Source: Acanthaster planci (lineage: Eukaryota > Echinodermata > Asteroidea > Valvatida > Acanthasteridae). From it: a stretch of 64,000 nt of DNA. The number at the start of each line of letters is the position of its first letter. Within the stretch, counting starts at the first letter, position 1. Both the position numbers and the translations under genes were made by a program. The notes below the pieces were generated by a model, which saw only the letters and a program-made list of their open reading frames with translations, searched no databases and was not told the DNA's origin. The DNA lies in assembly GCF_001949145.1 (NCBI RefSeq), contig NW_019091381.1, forward strand, positions 2,409,471 through 2,473,470, read 5' to 3'. This document shows positions 12,492-22,149 of this stretch, piece after piece.

Positions 12492-15400
12492 ATGAACCTT
12501 GCGGTGTCCTTGCTCCTTTTGTTGAGTCCCGTCGTCGGTTCAAGTCCGTGGAACGACGAAGCGCGTCTCGTCGGGGAACTTTTGGGGAGAAGCGAGTATG
12601 ACACTTCAACGCGCCCGGTTAGAAACGCCTCCCGAGCCGTGCGAGTCGCCCTGGGAGTGGATGTCTTCACAGTTCAAAATCTCGTAAGTACGATAGAAGT
12701 CATTCTATACGGAAGCATGAACTCAGAAAACACCCGACCACTAGTTCAACTGTCGTGGTAAATGGAGTGGGGAGGAAACACATTTAGATGGGGGGAGGGG
12801 GATACTGAGGGTGGGGGGGTAGCCGTTGATTGAATACGAGCGATTCACAATAGTGCGCCACCAAGAGTTTGCAACACATTGGCCAATCAGAACGCGCGAA
12901 ATTTGTCGACCCTTTCCAAATGCGCAATGGGTCGACAAATTCCGCGCATTGTGATTGGCCAACCCGTTGCAAACTCTTGGTGGTGCACTGTTGTGAAACG
13001 GCCGTATTGCGGTGGTCTGAGTGAGTTCACGTTCGCCAGACGCGCACCTGCATATTGTCGACTCAGATGGTCAATTACAGTTTTGCTGGTGTATCCGCCA
13101 TCAATATTCTATGGGGGGGGTGATGGTAGAGAAAGAAACCTCAAGCAGGAAAAGGGGTCAGCTTAAGCCAGTTGTTCGTCCACGTTCGTGAATCGTTTCG
13201 TATTTTTACTATGTCCTTTCACTCCTTGATTTTTCCCCAGGATTCGAAGGAGCAAAAAATTACCGTTGTCTCTGCATTTAACATGGTGAGTCCTTCAGCG
13301 AACCTTTTTCAAGAACTTTGGTTTGAATGGGTCAGAGGATGTATATTCGTACAGGTTTGGTGTCTGCTACCAAACTGTTGTGCCAAACTGCAAAGCTGTC
13401 TGCCCATCGTTTCGAGAACTGGTGCTCACAATTTCAAGATTATCACTGATGTCAAAAATTGAACCTCGGCGGGCAGGAACACAGCATTCGTTTCAGAATA
13501 AGATTTGTTTGAGTTGTTTGGCGGATGTAGTCTGTTTGTTATAGGTCCACACACGTTCAACGTAAGATTTTCACCTGTGCAAAGTATACCTTACGTTTTC
13601 ATGTATGCATTTTTGCATTTTTGCGTGAAAACAACTGTGGTGTTGGCTCACGGTGAGAAAATAAATGGAATGAGAATTTTGATTGAACATAAAGACCGTG
13701 TTCAGGAGGTCGTATATATTCATCCCTCTCAAAACCATGAACAAATTTACATTACGGAGTGAACCTGGTCAGTTTTTCTTTACAGTTTATTATGATGGTC
13801 AAATGATACCCAGCTTCTACATCCAATACACTGAAGAACATGCTTTGCATATAATCAACCTGACGCGAGTGAATAAATACTCAATTCCAGAAATGGCAAG
13901 ACGAGAGATTACAGTGGGATCCCGACGTCTATGGCGGTTTGGAGTATTTGTCTCTTGCGGCGGAGAGGGTTTGGTATCCCAGACTCCGGATATTAAACGC
14001 GTATGTATATTGATTTTAAAAAAGTCGTCAGAGTTCTCGGGTCACGTCCCAGGGACACTGTAGTGAGAAGCCGTCACGGTTTTATAGGCGGAGCGCCGTT
14101 AAACATGATATTTGTCCAAAAAGTTTGAAGCTGAATAATTATGTCTAATTCGCAAAGCGATTAAATGGTAGAGTTTCACAAACTGAAGTTAAAACTTGGG
14201 GAGTGCGCTTCCATGTTGGAAAGACCGAATAACGTCAGTGACGTCATTATTACGCCGATTTATATCCTGCATGCATTTTTTTTACTCGCCTACTTACAGA
14301 CTTGAGGAGACAAGGCTGATCAAGGATGAAACAGAAGTCTTTGTGACAAGTGAGGGGGTACTTTACATCACCAACTCCTTAATCCATCAAACTCAGTGTC
14401 ATCTTGACCAGAAGGCTTTTCCGTTCGATGTCCAAAACTGTAATTACCTCGTGGGCACAGTGAATGCCCCCAGCGACAGTCTGACAATCGAGGCCTCCGA
14501 AGTTGATGAGCCCCGGGAAGGGGTCCGGGCAGCAGCCAGTTGGCGGTTGGAGTACCTCAGGGTTAGCAACACGAAAGCACCGACTTGTATCGATGCAAAC
14601 GGCGCTGCAACGACAGTGCAGTGCCATCGAACCTCAATGGCTGACGTGACCCTCACCCTGAGGCGCGAGTCGACGTATTACGTGTACTCGGCGTTCGTCC
14701 CCTGCACGATCTTGACACTCCTCGCTTCCGTGATCTTCTGGCTGCCGACGGAATGCGGCGAGAGGCTCTCCTTCGGCATTTCCATCCTCTTCGGCTTCGT
14801 CATCTTCCAGCTGCTCGTGCAGGATTCGCTGAGCGAGGCTGGCGTTGAGAAGCCCCCGGTCCTCATCCGCTACGTGCTGTTTAACTTCGTGCTTGTCGGT
14901 GTGGCGGTGATGGTAACGGCCATCTCCATTGCCCTCCACCACAAGGGCAGCGCGCAGGAAACCTCAGGGGGCTCGGCCTTGTGTAAAAGCTGCCAGTCTA
15001 AAGTTGAAGTGGGTGTCGAGGTTCCCCATCGAACACCTCACGATGGTACGGAGGACCATGCGAGAGACAGTGAGGAAAAACTCCGCTCGAGGGTAGGTCG
15101 CGAAACGAGCACAAAAGGCCGGATCAGCAAGGTGACATCCCTCACCAGTGCAGTTCACAATGACCATTAAGACGCAGCCCGAAATATCAAAAGAAAACTC
15201 ACGCTGCTTTTAGGCAGAAGCCCGAAAGTAAAAACCTCCATTAATACCGGTTTCAAAATCGCTGTTTTGAAAGGGCATCCACAATCAATTCTAATAGTTC
15301 TTATTTTCGACAGACCCTTTTTGGGGGCTCCGACCGAGGATAAAGTTGTTTATGCCGCCCACGCTGTCTCGAATCTTACTAGGGAATACAAACTGTTTTT

Positions 15401-16660
15401 ATCCCATCGACACTGCGTGGAATTTCCGATCAAGAAAATTTAATTATATTAAAAATTTTCCCAGGAAACTGCAGCGAGTTATTTTACCCATGTTTTCCCG
15501 ACATACATAGGCCTACCCCCCCATGTCAATAGTATGAGAACTATAGAATTAACTATGGACGCCCTAATGCGCCTCGAGCTGGACCAAGAGAGGGCGCTTT
15601 CTCTTTGAAAGGGTGGCTCTTTTGATCGAACTGAAGGGTGCAGACCACTAATTCAAGTGAGAATTTCTGGCCAGCCCATTACCATTAAAAGTGCCCCCCC
15701 CCACAGTATCTTTTGAAAAGGGAGATTGTTTGGCCCCCAAAATGTTGAGATTGTGTAAATCCTTGCCAGGATCAACTCCCGCGGTCTTTGAGTTTTCATA
15801 TGAGAGTAGAATGGCTACAAACTACGGTTGAAAAAGGGTCCTAAGTGCCCAAGAAAGTTGAGGGTTTCCACTTGAAAAATGGCTGCAATCAGACTTCGGA
15901 AAAATCACTTTTTTGGGGGAGATTTTGTTTTGTGGGAATAATTAAAAATGTAATTCCTTAACCTACAAAAAATTGAAAAGAAATTGAAAGATTAGTGACC
16001 AGACAAGAATTTCATTTGTGTTTCAGAAATCTCAGGGATGTTGGCGTGCATGTTATTGCACGCCAAACAGTGCTGATTTTACACTGTTTTCAATGGGGCT
16101 TGAATTAGTGGACTGTACCCCGAACTTCACTGGTTCACGAACAACCAGGAAATGCATTCGTTACACGGTCGCATTGCTACCAACAAATTGCACGCTCCCG
16201 ACCAGCGCAGCTCTTTCCAACCGATGAGGGGGTGATTCTGCTGGATGCCGATAAAACCAGCGGTACATAATCTTGTTAAAATTTCTAAGGTCTGAACTGT
16301 ACGTGGTTTATATATAGCTTTATGACAAAATTGTTCGACAGGTTTGTGCTATATACTTGGGGCATAATATAGAATGCTTCGGAGGTTCGTATGATGGGTT
16401 GAATGTGGGTTCAGATCAACAGAAATCAACAATTTTGTCCCATCGCCTTCTGAAGTTGGATGTAGGCGTGATGTAGGACCTGCAGTAAGTGTTAGGGAGC
16501 CTTCCATGTTCCTCTTTCGTTTTTTTCGCCTTCACAGAAAAAGGAAGCCCGTAACTGGAAGAGGGTCGCCCGGTACCTGGATCGCGTGTCTTTTGTGACC
16601 TTCTACGTTGCTTTTACCATCTTCGTTTCGGTGATTGGAGTTGAAGTGAACGGTTCATAG
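12492..16660 (+). CDS. Cys-loop ligand-gated ion channel subunit, nicotinic receptor-like, 5 coding exons
   Basis: The product is a pentameric ligand-gated channel subunit at the plasma membrane. Exons are 12492-12683, 13241-13285, 13891-14000, 14300-15092 and 16538-16660, all GT-AG and in phase, giving 420 residues. The 45-nt and 110-nt exons match the sizes typical of nicotinic receptor genes. A signal peptide starts MNLAVSLLLLLSPVVG. An N-terminal WNDE helix follows, then VWYPRLRIL, then a canonical Cys-loop C149-C163 (CHLDQKAFPFDVQNC). M1 begins near residue 242 and M2 near 269 with GERLSFGISIL. The M3-M4 loop is short, and the last exon is M4 (VSFVTFYVAFTIFVSVIGVE). Glu270 at the -1' position suggests cation selectivity. 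Oddities are no vicinal Cys pair in loop C, no Trp in loop B, and Phe280 instead of Leu at 9'. It is probably a non-alpha or orphan subunit. The exon 4 donor (GTAGGT at 15093) is chosen by phase. Confidence 0.88.
12835..13006. mobile_element. MITE, family 1 copy A (foldback, TA target)
   Basis: An almost fully palindromic 168-base element lies in receptor intron 1, flanked by TA on both sides. Its ends read CGAGCGATTCACAATAG and, in reverse complement, CGGCCGTTTCACAACAG. The arms of about 70 bases share CCAAGAGTTTGCAAC, TTGGCCAATCA and AATTTGTCGACC. There is no coding capacity. TA flanks and full-length terminal inverted repeats fit a Tc1/mariner-type non-autonomous element. A second copy is at 26764-26913. 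Confidence 0.85.
15570..15600. repeat. Dispersed GAGCTGGACCAAGAG..GGCGCT repeat, copy A
   Basis: GAGCTGGACCAAGAGAGGGC followed by GCT occurs here and again at about 19711-19733, each followed by a related T-rich stretch and GGCTC. Both copies lie downstream of receptor exon sequence, so they may be part of the same duplicated segment or independent insertions of a short element. The AGAGGGCGC core recurs elsewhere in the window. Confidence 0.6.
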
Positions 16661-18552
16661 CTCAGACTGGATGATCTGCGACGGACGAGGCGCTGTCGGC
16701 ATTGTACCAGCTCGTGTGCTGTGTGAGGATATCCCGGAGGTAGCCTCACGCAACGCCTACCGGTTGTGTCGGTGTAGCGTGTTTGGTCTTGATATCGGTA
16801 GTAAATATTTTGCACATGTGAGGCTATTCCTAGATGGCCCAAACGCTAACACACGTGACAATCAGTAAAAAAAGAAGAAGTACATCTACTTCTTGAATTG
16901 AGTTTACATCAGTGAACATTAATTTGCATGATTTTGATAATTAATGAATTGTTAAGAATCTGTGAGTTTTATATGCACATGTCGCTTGAAATCCATTATT
17001 ACATTGATAAACTGACCAAATGATATACCTGTTAGTCGTGCTTGCAAAGGTCAACTTTCATATGAAGAAATAGACAAGTTTAATTGAATGTTGTACAGAA
17101 GACTTTCTTCTTTCTTGGTGTGGTTGTCGTAGCCTGGACACACCAGCAGATGGTGGTATCTTTTCAGCTACCTGAGTGACAGATTTCATATTTATTCATG
17201 TATGCATAGTCTCAATACCGGTGAACAAATGCCATCAAAATGTAATACTGTTTTCACTTGTGGTTACCTATCAAGTGAAGGTGTTGTAGACACCCAGATT
17301 GATTTCTCTTACATATTTAGTAATCATTTACATACTACCTAGTGGATATTCACACTGTGTGTTATTCTCGCGGGATTACGGACAACGTATCTTGCATTTG
17401 GTGTATAATAATTAATAAGAAATAGTTGTTTTAATCCAACTTCATTTCCAAATAATATTGTTTAGTGAACATTCGCACATTATTTCAACCACGATATATC
17501 GCTGGATACAAACTGGATTAGCGGCACGGTAAAAGAATTCAGTAGATTTTGACCAACTGCACTTGTGAATGTTGTAATTTATACAACGTTGCATTAGGTT
17601 TCACCGTCTCTGGGTGCACGTCCTAAACTTTAAACAAAACCTGTCAAAGCGAAACATTCCGGGTTAATTAATACACTCAAGTGAATAATACAACCACAGA
17701 TGGGTTGGACACTTTATTACTGTGATGTACATCCGGTGGTCGACAAACACCGCTTTAAGATAAAATTTCGACAAACAACACTTCATTTAAATCCGCGGGT
17801 AAAATGTTGAATTAATGGACACTCCTCGAACCTGAGGCACTTAAGCAAGAGGATTCAATCGATACCAGGGCGACACCACTTAAATGATGAGGAAATAAAG
17901 CTATTGTATAAGCAACTTTGTGTAAAACTGGGCGGGTCGATAAATTGCCGAGCAGATCTAGGGCGAGGTTCATTATCGGGCCCCTTGAGCCGGTTTTTAA
18001 AGGTACGTAGACTAGTTTAAAACCACCCTATCATACTTTTATTCTTATTCACAATGACCAATCTGAAACCTTTAGGGAACTTACGTTCCTGGTGTCAAAT
18101 CTTCCATTCAAGAGTGTAGGCCAACATTGCTCATGCATAAACATTTTAGTCTCCGTCACTAATTGATTTTTACATTGAAAATCTATTTTGGAATTATAAT
18201 TATTTTTCTCTAGCAGTTTAGTGATTGGATGATTGCACCCCCTCCCATTATTATGTGTGCCAATTTAAAACGAAGTTAGTGTTGGAAAAAATTAATCAAT
18301 GCTCAGTGAAAGTAATTACGGAACATAGATTACAATGCGCAACCACATTGTTTAAAAGCGGTCACGTGAGGGGCTATGTAAACAATACGGCATTAATGAA
18401 CAAGCACCGAAGGCTGTTTGCGCTAATGAAGACGTAAACATGCTGAGTGACAACGGATATTTACATTAATTGCTTTTGGCGAAGTGGCTTTTAATTCTGT
18501 GTTTACTTGCTTTGAAATAAGTTGACATTAGCATTACCTACTGAAGTGCAAT
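16661..18552. other. Receptor 3' flank and intergenic DNA
   Basis: This AT-rich stretch contains no gene I can recognise on either strand. The nearest clear AATAAA downstream of the receptor stop that I noticed is near 17894. The true poly(A) site is undetermined. The 70-codon frame at 18225-18437 shows no recognisable similarity. Confidence 0.5.
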
Positions 18553-18753
18553 TTAACTTGGGCTCTGTTGTTCTGAGTGTAGAGAGTCCTTAACCGGCTG
18601 CGAAGCGTTTGCCACGGGGAGTACTCGTCGGTCGTACCAGCCTGGTTCGTCCAAAAGGTTCCGTGGCAATCTCTGTTCGTCGTTCCACAAGGAACTCGAC
18701 CCCTTGCCGTCGACCGCCACCAGACGCAAGCGAAGCTGAAGGCCGCCAACCAT
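18553..18753 (-). pseudogene. Cys-loop receptor first-exon fragment, inverted
   Basis: On the minus strand this encodes SSSLWNDEQRLPRNLL, then VLPVANASQPVK. This parallels SSPWNDEARLVGELL and RPVRNASRAVRV in exon 1 of the intact receptor at 12492. The similarity stops after the NAS..V block, and the frame then ends without the expected VGL-type strand and donor. A hydrophobic stretch that could be the signal peptide (LWLAAFSFACVW) is in a different frame. I read this as the 5' half of a decayed paralogous exon in inverted orientation. A functional alternative on the minus strand cannot be excluded, but I found no following exons. Confidence 0.6.
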
Positions 18754-18823
18754 AGATGCTGTATATCATTTTGTGAATTGTCAAAGAAGTGTAAGGCAAT
18801 TGTAGAAACCTGTTTTTTTTTCT

Positions 18824-18990
18824 GTGGCAGAAAGTTCAAATCAGAGTTTTGGTCTTCTGTTCGTTAAAGTCGATGTCGTAGTCGGCTTGGATGTTTTTGA
18901 GGTTGTAAACTTGGTTTACTTTGGAACAACGACTAAAAAAGGTGTCAACTTTTTGAAAGAATTCTTGGACTTTATTTTGGATAATACATC
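18824..18990 (+). pseudogene. Cys-loop receptor N-terminal fragment, plus strand
   Basis: The plus strand encodes FVKVDVVVGLDVFEVVNL, parallel to AVRVALGVDVFTVQNL at the 3' end of exon 1 of the intact receptor. It begins about 70 bases from the inverted 5' half at 18553-18753. It continues open through TTTKKGVNFLKEF, which may correspond to the next short exon. There is no good donor at the expected place. Together with the inverted fragment it suggests an inversion through an exon of a duplicated gene. The match is short, so confidence is moderate. Confidence 0.45.
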
Positions 18991-19558
18991 CCCCATTTTG
19001 GATAATACATCCCCCTTTCCGTTCCCCGCCAAAATGCCCTATATATTTGACTGAGGAAAGCTAGCCCTGGATCGAGAGAGTCATCCAAATGAGCTTTTTT
19101 TATAGAAAAAAAAATTTAAGACTGGTGTCATTAGTGGGAACTGGACCCCGTTAGAGGAATTTCCAAAAGTGTTGATTTCAGGTTTGTAGACTAACATAAG
19201 AATTGCACGGGGAAGATGAAGTCGTTTCGTTTGTAGTGCCTCCCTACCACTGAGTTCCACATTAATTTGTCTCCCATTTAAATGCATACCGGATTCCAAG
19301 AACCTGAATTTGGAGAGCGTCATACATTTCACCGTCGTGAGTGTCGGACCATTCCAATTTTTTTTTAAATCCAAAGACATTTTTCTGCAAACTTTGAAAA
19401 AGTTGCACATAAATTTTTACGATATTAGGAAAAAAAAAAATGAATGAAACTTCTCAGAGGCATTTCCGTTATTTGAAAATATAATATACTGAGCTTGCTC
19501 AAGATTTATACCAACATTCGTTTGATGTATCCTTTTCCCCCTTTGCCGGTGAGTACAG

Positions 19559-19672
19559 CAATGGCAAGACGAGAGACTGAGATGGGATCCGATGGTCTAT
19601 GGTAGGCTCGGTTACGTCACCGTGAAAATTCAGCATGTTTGGTATCCACAGATCATGGCGGTACGCATAAAA
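19559..19672 (+). pseudogene. Copy of receptor exon 3 (WQDERL..WDP..VWYP)
   Basis: After a TACAG acceptor the sequence reads QWQDERLRWDPMVYG, then VWYPQIMA. This closely matches WQDERLQWDPDVYG..VWYP in exon 3 of the intact receptor (13891-14000), including the nucleotide run ATGGCAAGACGAGAGA. The middle third has diverged, and the expected donor after the 110th base is not clear. No downstream Cys-loop or membrane exon follows before the MFSD6-like gene. It is best read as part of a truncated tandem copy. Confidence 0.75.
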
Positions 19673-19707
19673 TGCAATTTCTCATCCAGAATGAGAAGTC
19701 AATGGGC

Positions 19708-19740
19708 TTTGAGCTGGACCAAGAGAGGGCGCTATTTTCT
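19708..19740. repeat. Dispersed GAGCTGGACCAAGAG..GGCGCT repeat, copy B
   Basis: This is the second copy of the short repeat described at 15570-15600, about 40 bases after the exon 3 copy. The matching core is over 20 bases, and the flanks are partly alike (GGCTCCTTTTCT here, GGCTCTTTTGAT in copy A). Confidence 0.6.
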
Positions 19741-22149
19741 TAGCAACAGAGGCTCCTTTTCTGTGAAAAGCAGGCTCCCAGAGCTTCTAAACCTGGATAA
19801 TAGAGCCTAATCTTCCTTGTGGGAACTTCTCTGACCCATAAAATTGCTTACTTTGAACAGCTTAAGGGTAAAAAGACTCTTACTCTTTAATTCCATGGTA
19901 GAGGACCTCGCGGGAGAATATTGCCTCTATCAATATGAGTTCTCCGTGGAAATGTTGTAGGAGGCAATCATCTCCAACTTGAAGTCATTTTTAAACTTCT
20001 AGATGTCTAGGATTTGTTATTATATACAATGAACATTGGACTCTCATATATTATTTGCATGCACACACCCATCGCGCAGAAAGCCTTGAATTTGATGTCA
20101 TCAATTCATGTGTGCGGGTTTTCTTTTTGTTCAAGCACGACGTGTTAATCATATCATTCGCAAACTGCCCCGCAGACGGCATACATGTTGCCAGTAACCC
20201 GATTACAAACCTAATTGGTTCACCAACCCATTAGTTGAGAGTTTGAACAAGGAGAACTTTAATTCAGAAGGCAGCACATTTTCTTGGGGAGACACAGCCC
20301 ATGTGCTTATTAACTTTGTCGTTACAGCCTTTGTTCCCGTTGCTTTTTTTGTTGTTGATGATGTCATTTTGTTGTTGTTCACTTTCCTGTTGTCGTTGAT
20401 GACAATGTTGTTCTTAATGTTGTCGTCTGTTTCGTTGTCGTTGTTGATGTTTTATGTTGTTCTAAAATACTGCTCATTTTGTTGTTGTTCATGATGATTT
20501 TATGTTGTTAATAATGTTGTTGTTGATTTATATGTTGATGATGTTATTTCATGTTTACAATGTAGCACTGTTACGGAGCAACTCTGTCAGTAATGGCGGC
20601 GACTGAACATGGGTCGCATGCTCGAGCTGATCCACTATATGCCAACAACAAACAACACCCACTCACACCAAACTTTTTTTTTTCGAATGGAGGACTTTCA
20701 TTTCTTTAGGTCGACGCACTTGCACTATCCTTGACCAACCCCCCGTTCATTGTCATTCAGTTCGACTGAAATCTCATATTCCGGAGCCTTTCCCACGTCG
20801 GGAGCCTGCGGCGACAGATTGACGTGTCGTTGTGTTACTTCTCTTTGTTCTCTTGTGCCGTAACCCCTGGTAAATATGCGGGGACGTTATGCTTCATTTG
20901 AACTCTTCTGATCCGACGGGATCTTTATACTTGCACCCATTGCCTTTTTTCTATAGAGGGAGCTGGGAAGGGTTAATTTCTTGCTTTCAATCGTGGCTGT
21001 GGGCCGCACAGGCTTTAAAAGCATTCGGGGCCCCAAATGTTCACGGCAACAAAACAGTAACAGCCTGGTTCTGTTAATATGTTCAGTGTGGGCAGGTAAA
21101 ATAGGTGAAAGAAATACCATCAGAACTAGGAAATTATTTCAATTTTTTTGTGTGCTGGCTCGTGTTGCGGTGCGAGTAGACTCTCTCGAGTCTGCACTGC
21201 CACCGCCCCACGAGGCGGGTGATCCCAAACCCGTGCTGGTTTGTAGGCTAAAAAGAAGTTCATTGTAAGGTCCACGCTCTTAACGACCTGGCTGCATTGA
21301 CTCTGCATAATACGGATGGCAACCCCTTTCTAACAAGATCAATGGGACTTCACGAATTACCTTGATGTGACAGGCCTTGAGTTATCAGTGTCGGAAAATA
21401 ATGAGTATGAAGACTAAAAATTGATCTTGCTATGAGCGGAATTTGTAAAAACACCGATCTTATTCTCGCTGGTCGACTGTACGGTAACAGCTAGCGCCAC
21501 GCTTCACATCCGCTCAACTTGAAAAGTGGGTGCGTGAATTGACAAATGCCTTTCACAATACACGCCCCCGTACCACAAATCGGCTGCGTCCTTGCTTTAT
21601 GGCTAAACCCACCTTTAACTACATGCCATGCTTGCGCTGCTACTACTGTGAATTTCTCGTTATGAGGTAAGTAGTTTCACTTGATTTGGTTGGTTCGGAG
21701 ACGTATTTGACAAGGCTACTTACCGTTTGTCAAAAGGACGATGTCTTTATTCGCTCAATTTGAAGGATTGTTATTTCATATTCCCCTCCTCGATTCTTTT
21801 TTTTTTGGCCTCTCACACTCCTTTTCCCTTGATAAAATCTTTTGAAGTCATAACCTATTGTGTATTCTCCACACACCGAAAGTGTCACAGGTCAGCAATT
21901 TTTGTGACTACATATATATGTTGTAACGGAATGAAAACTATAATACTTGATATACTTTGACTGTAAATTCTGGTCACAACATGTTAAATTGTTATGGACA
22001 AAAGTAGTCAACTTAGAAATGATTGAACGGAGGCACGAACTCTTTTTTAAGGGTGAATTTAGTACTGCGATATTTGAATTGGTGTTATCTTTTCTGATAC
22101 GTGTTTGACTTTCGTGTGTTGTAAAACCTTATACGACAGTACTCCAGCT
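19741..22149. other. Intergenic region before the first MFSD6-like gene
   Basis: No coding gene is recognised. The notable content is a degenerate TTG/ATG trinucleotide tract at 20335-20560. A GAG|GTAAGTAG donor-like site near 21665 and an acceptor-like TACGACAG ending at 22139 could bound a non-coding 5' exon and intron of the MFSD6-like gene. That is inference only. Confidence 0.4.
20335..20560. repeat. Degenerate TTG/ATG trinucleotide microsatellite
   Basis: Repeated GTTGTTGATGATG, TTGTTGTTC and ATGTTGTT blocks run through about 225 bases, interrupted by substitutions. The apparent 83-codon Leu/Phe/Val-rich frame at 20243-20494 is a by-product of this repeat. Confidence 0.8.

Noticed and set aside
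14634-14942. 102-codon minus-strand frame in the receptor
   Set aside because: It lies opposite the M1-M3 coding region and shows only the complement's composition.
20243-20494. 83-codon hydrophobic frame
   Set aside because: Generated by the TTG-rich microsatellite, with no protein features beyond repeat composition.
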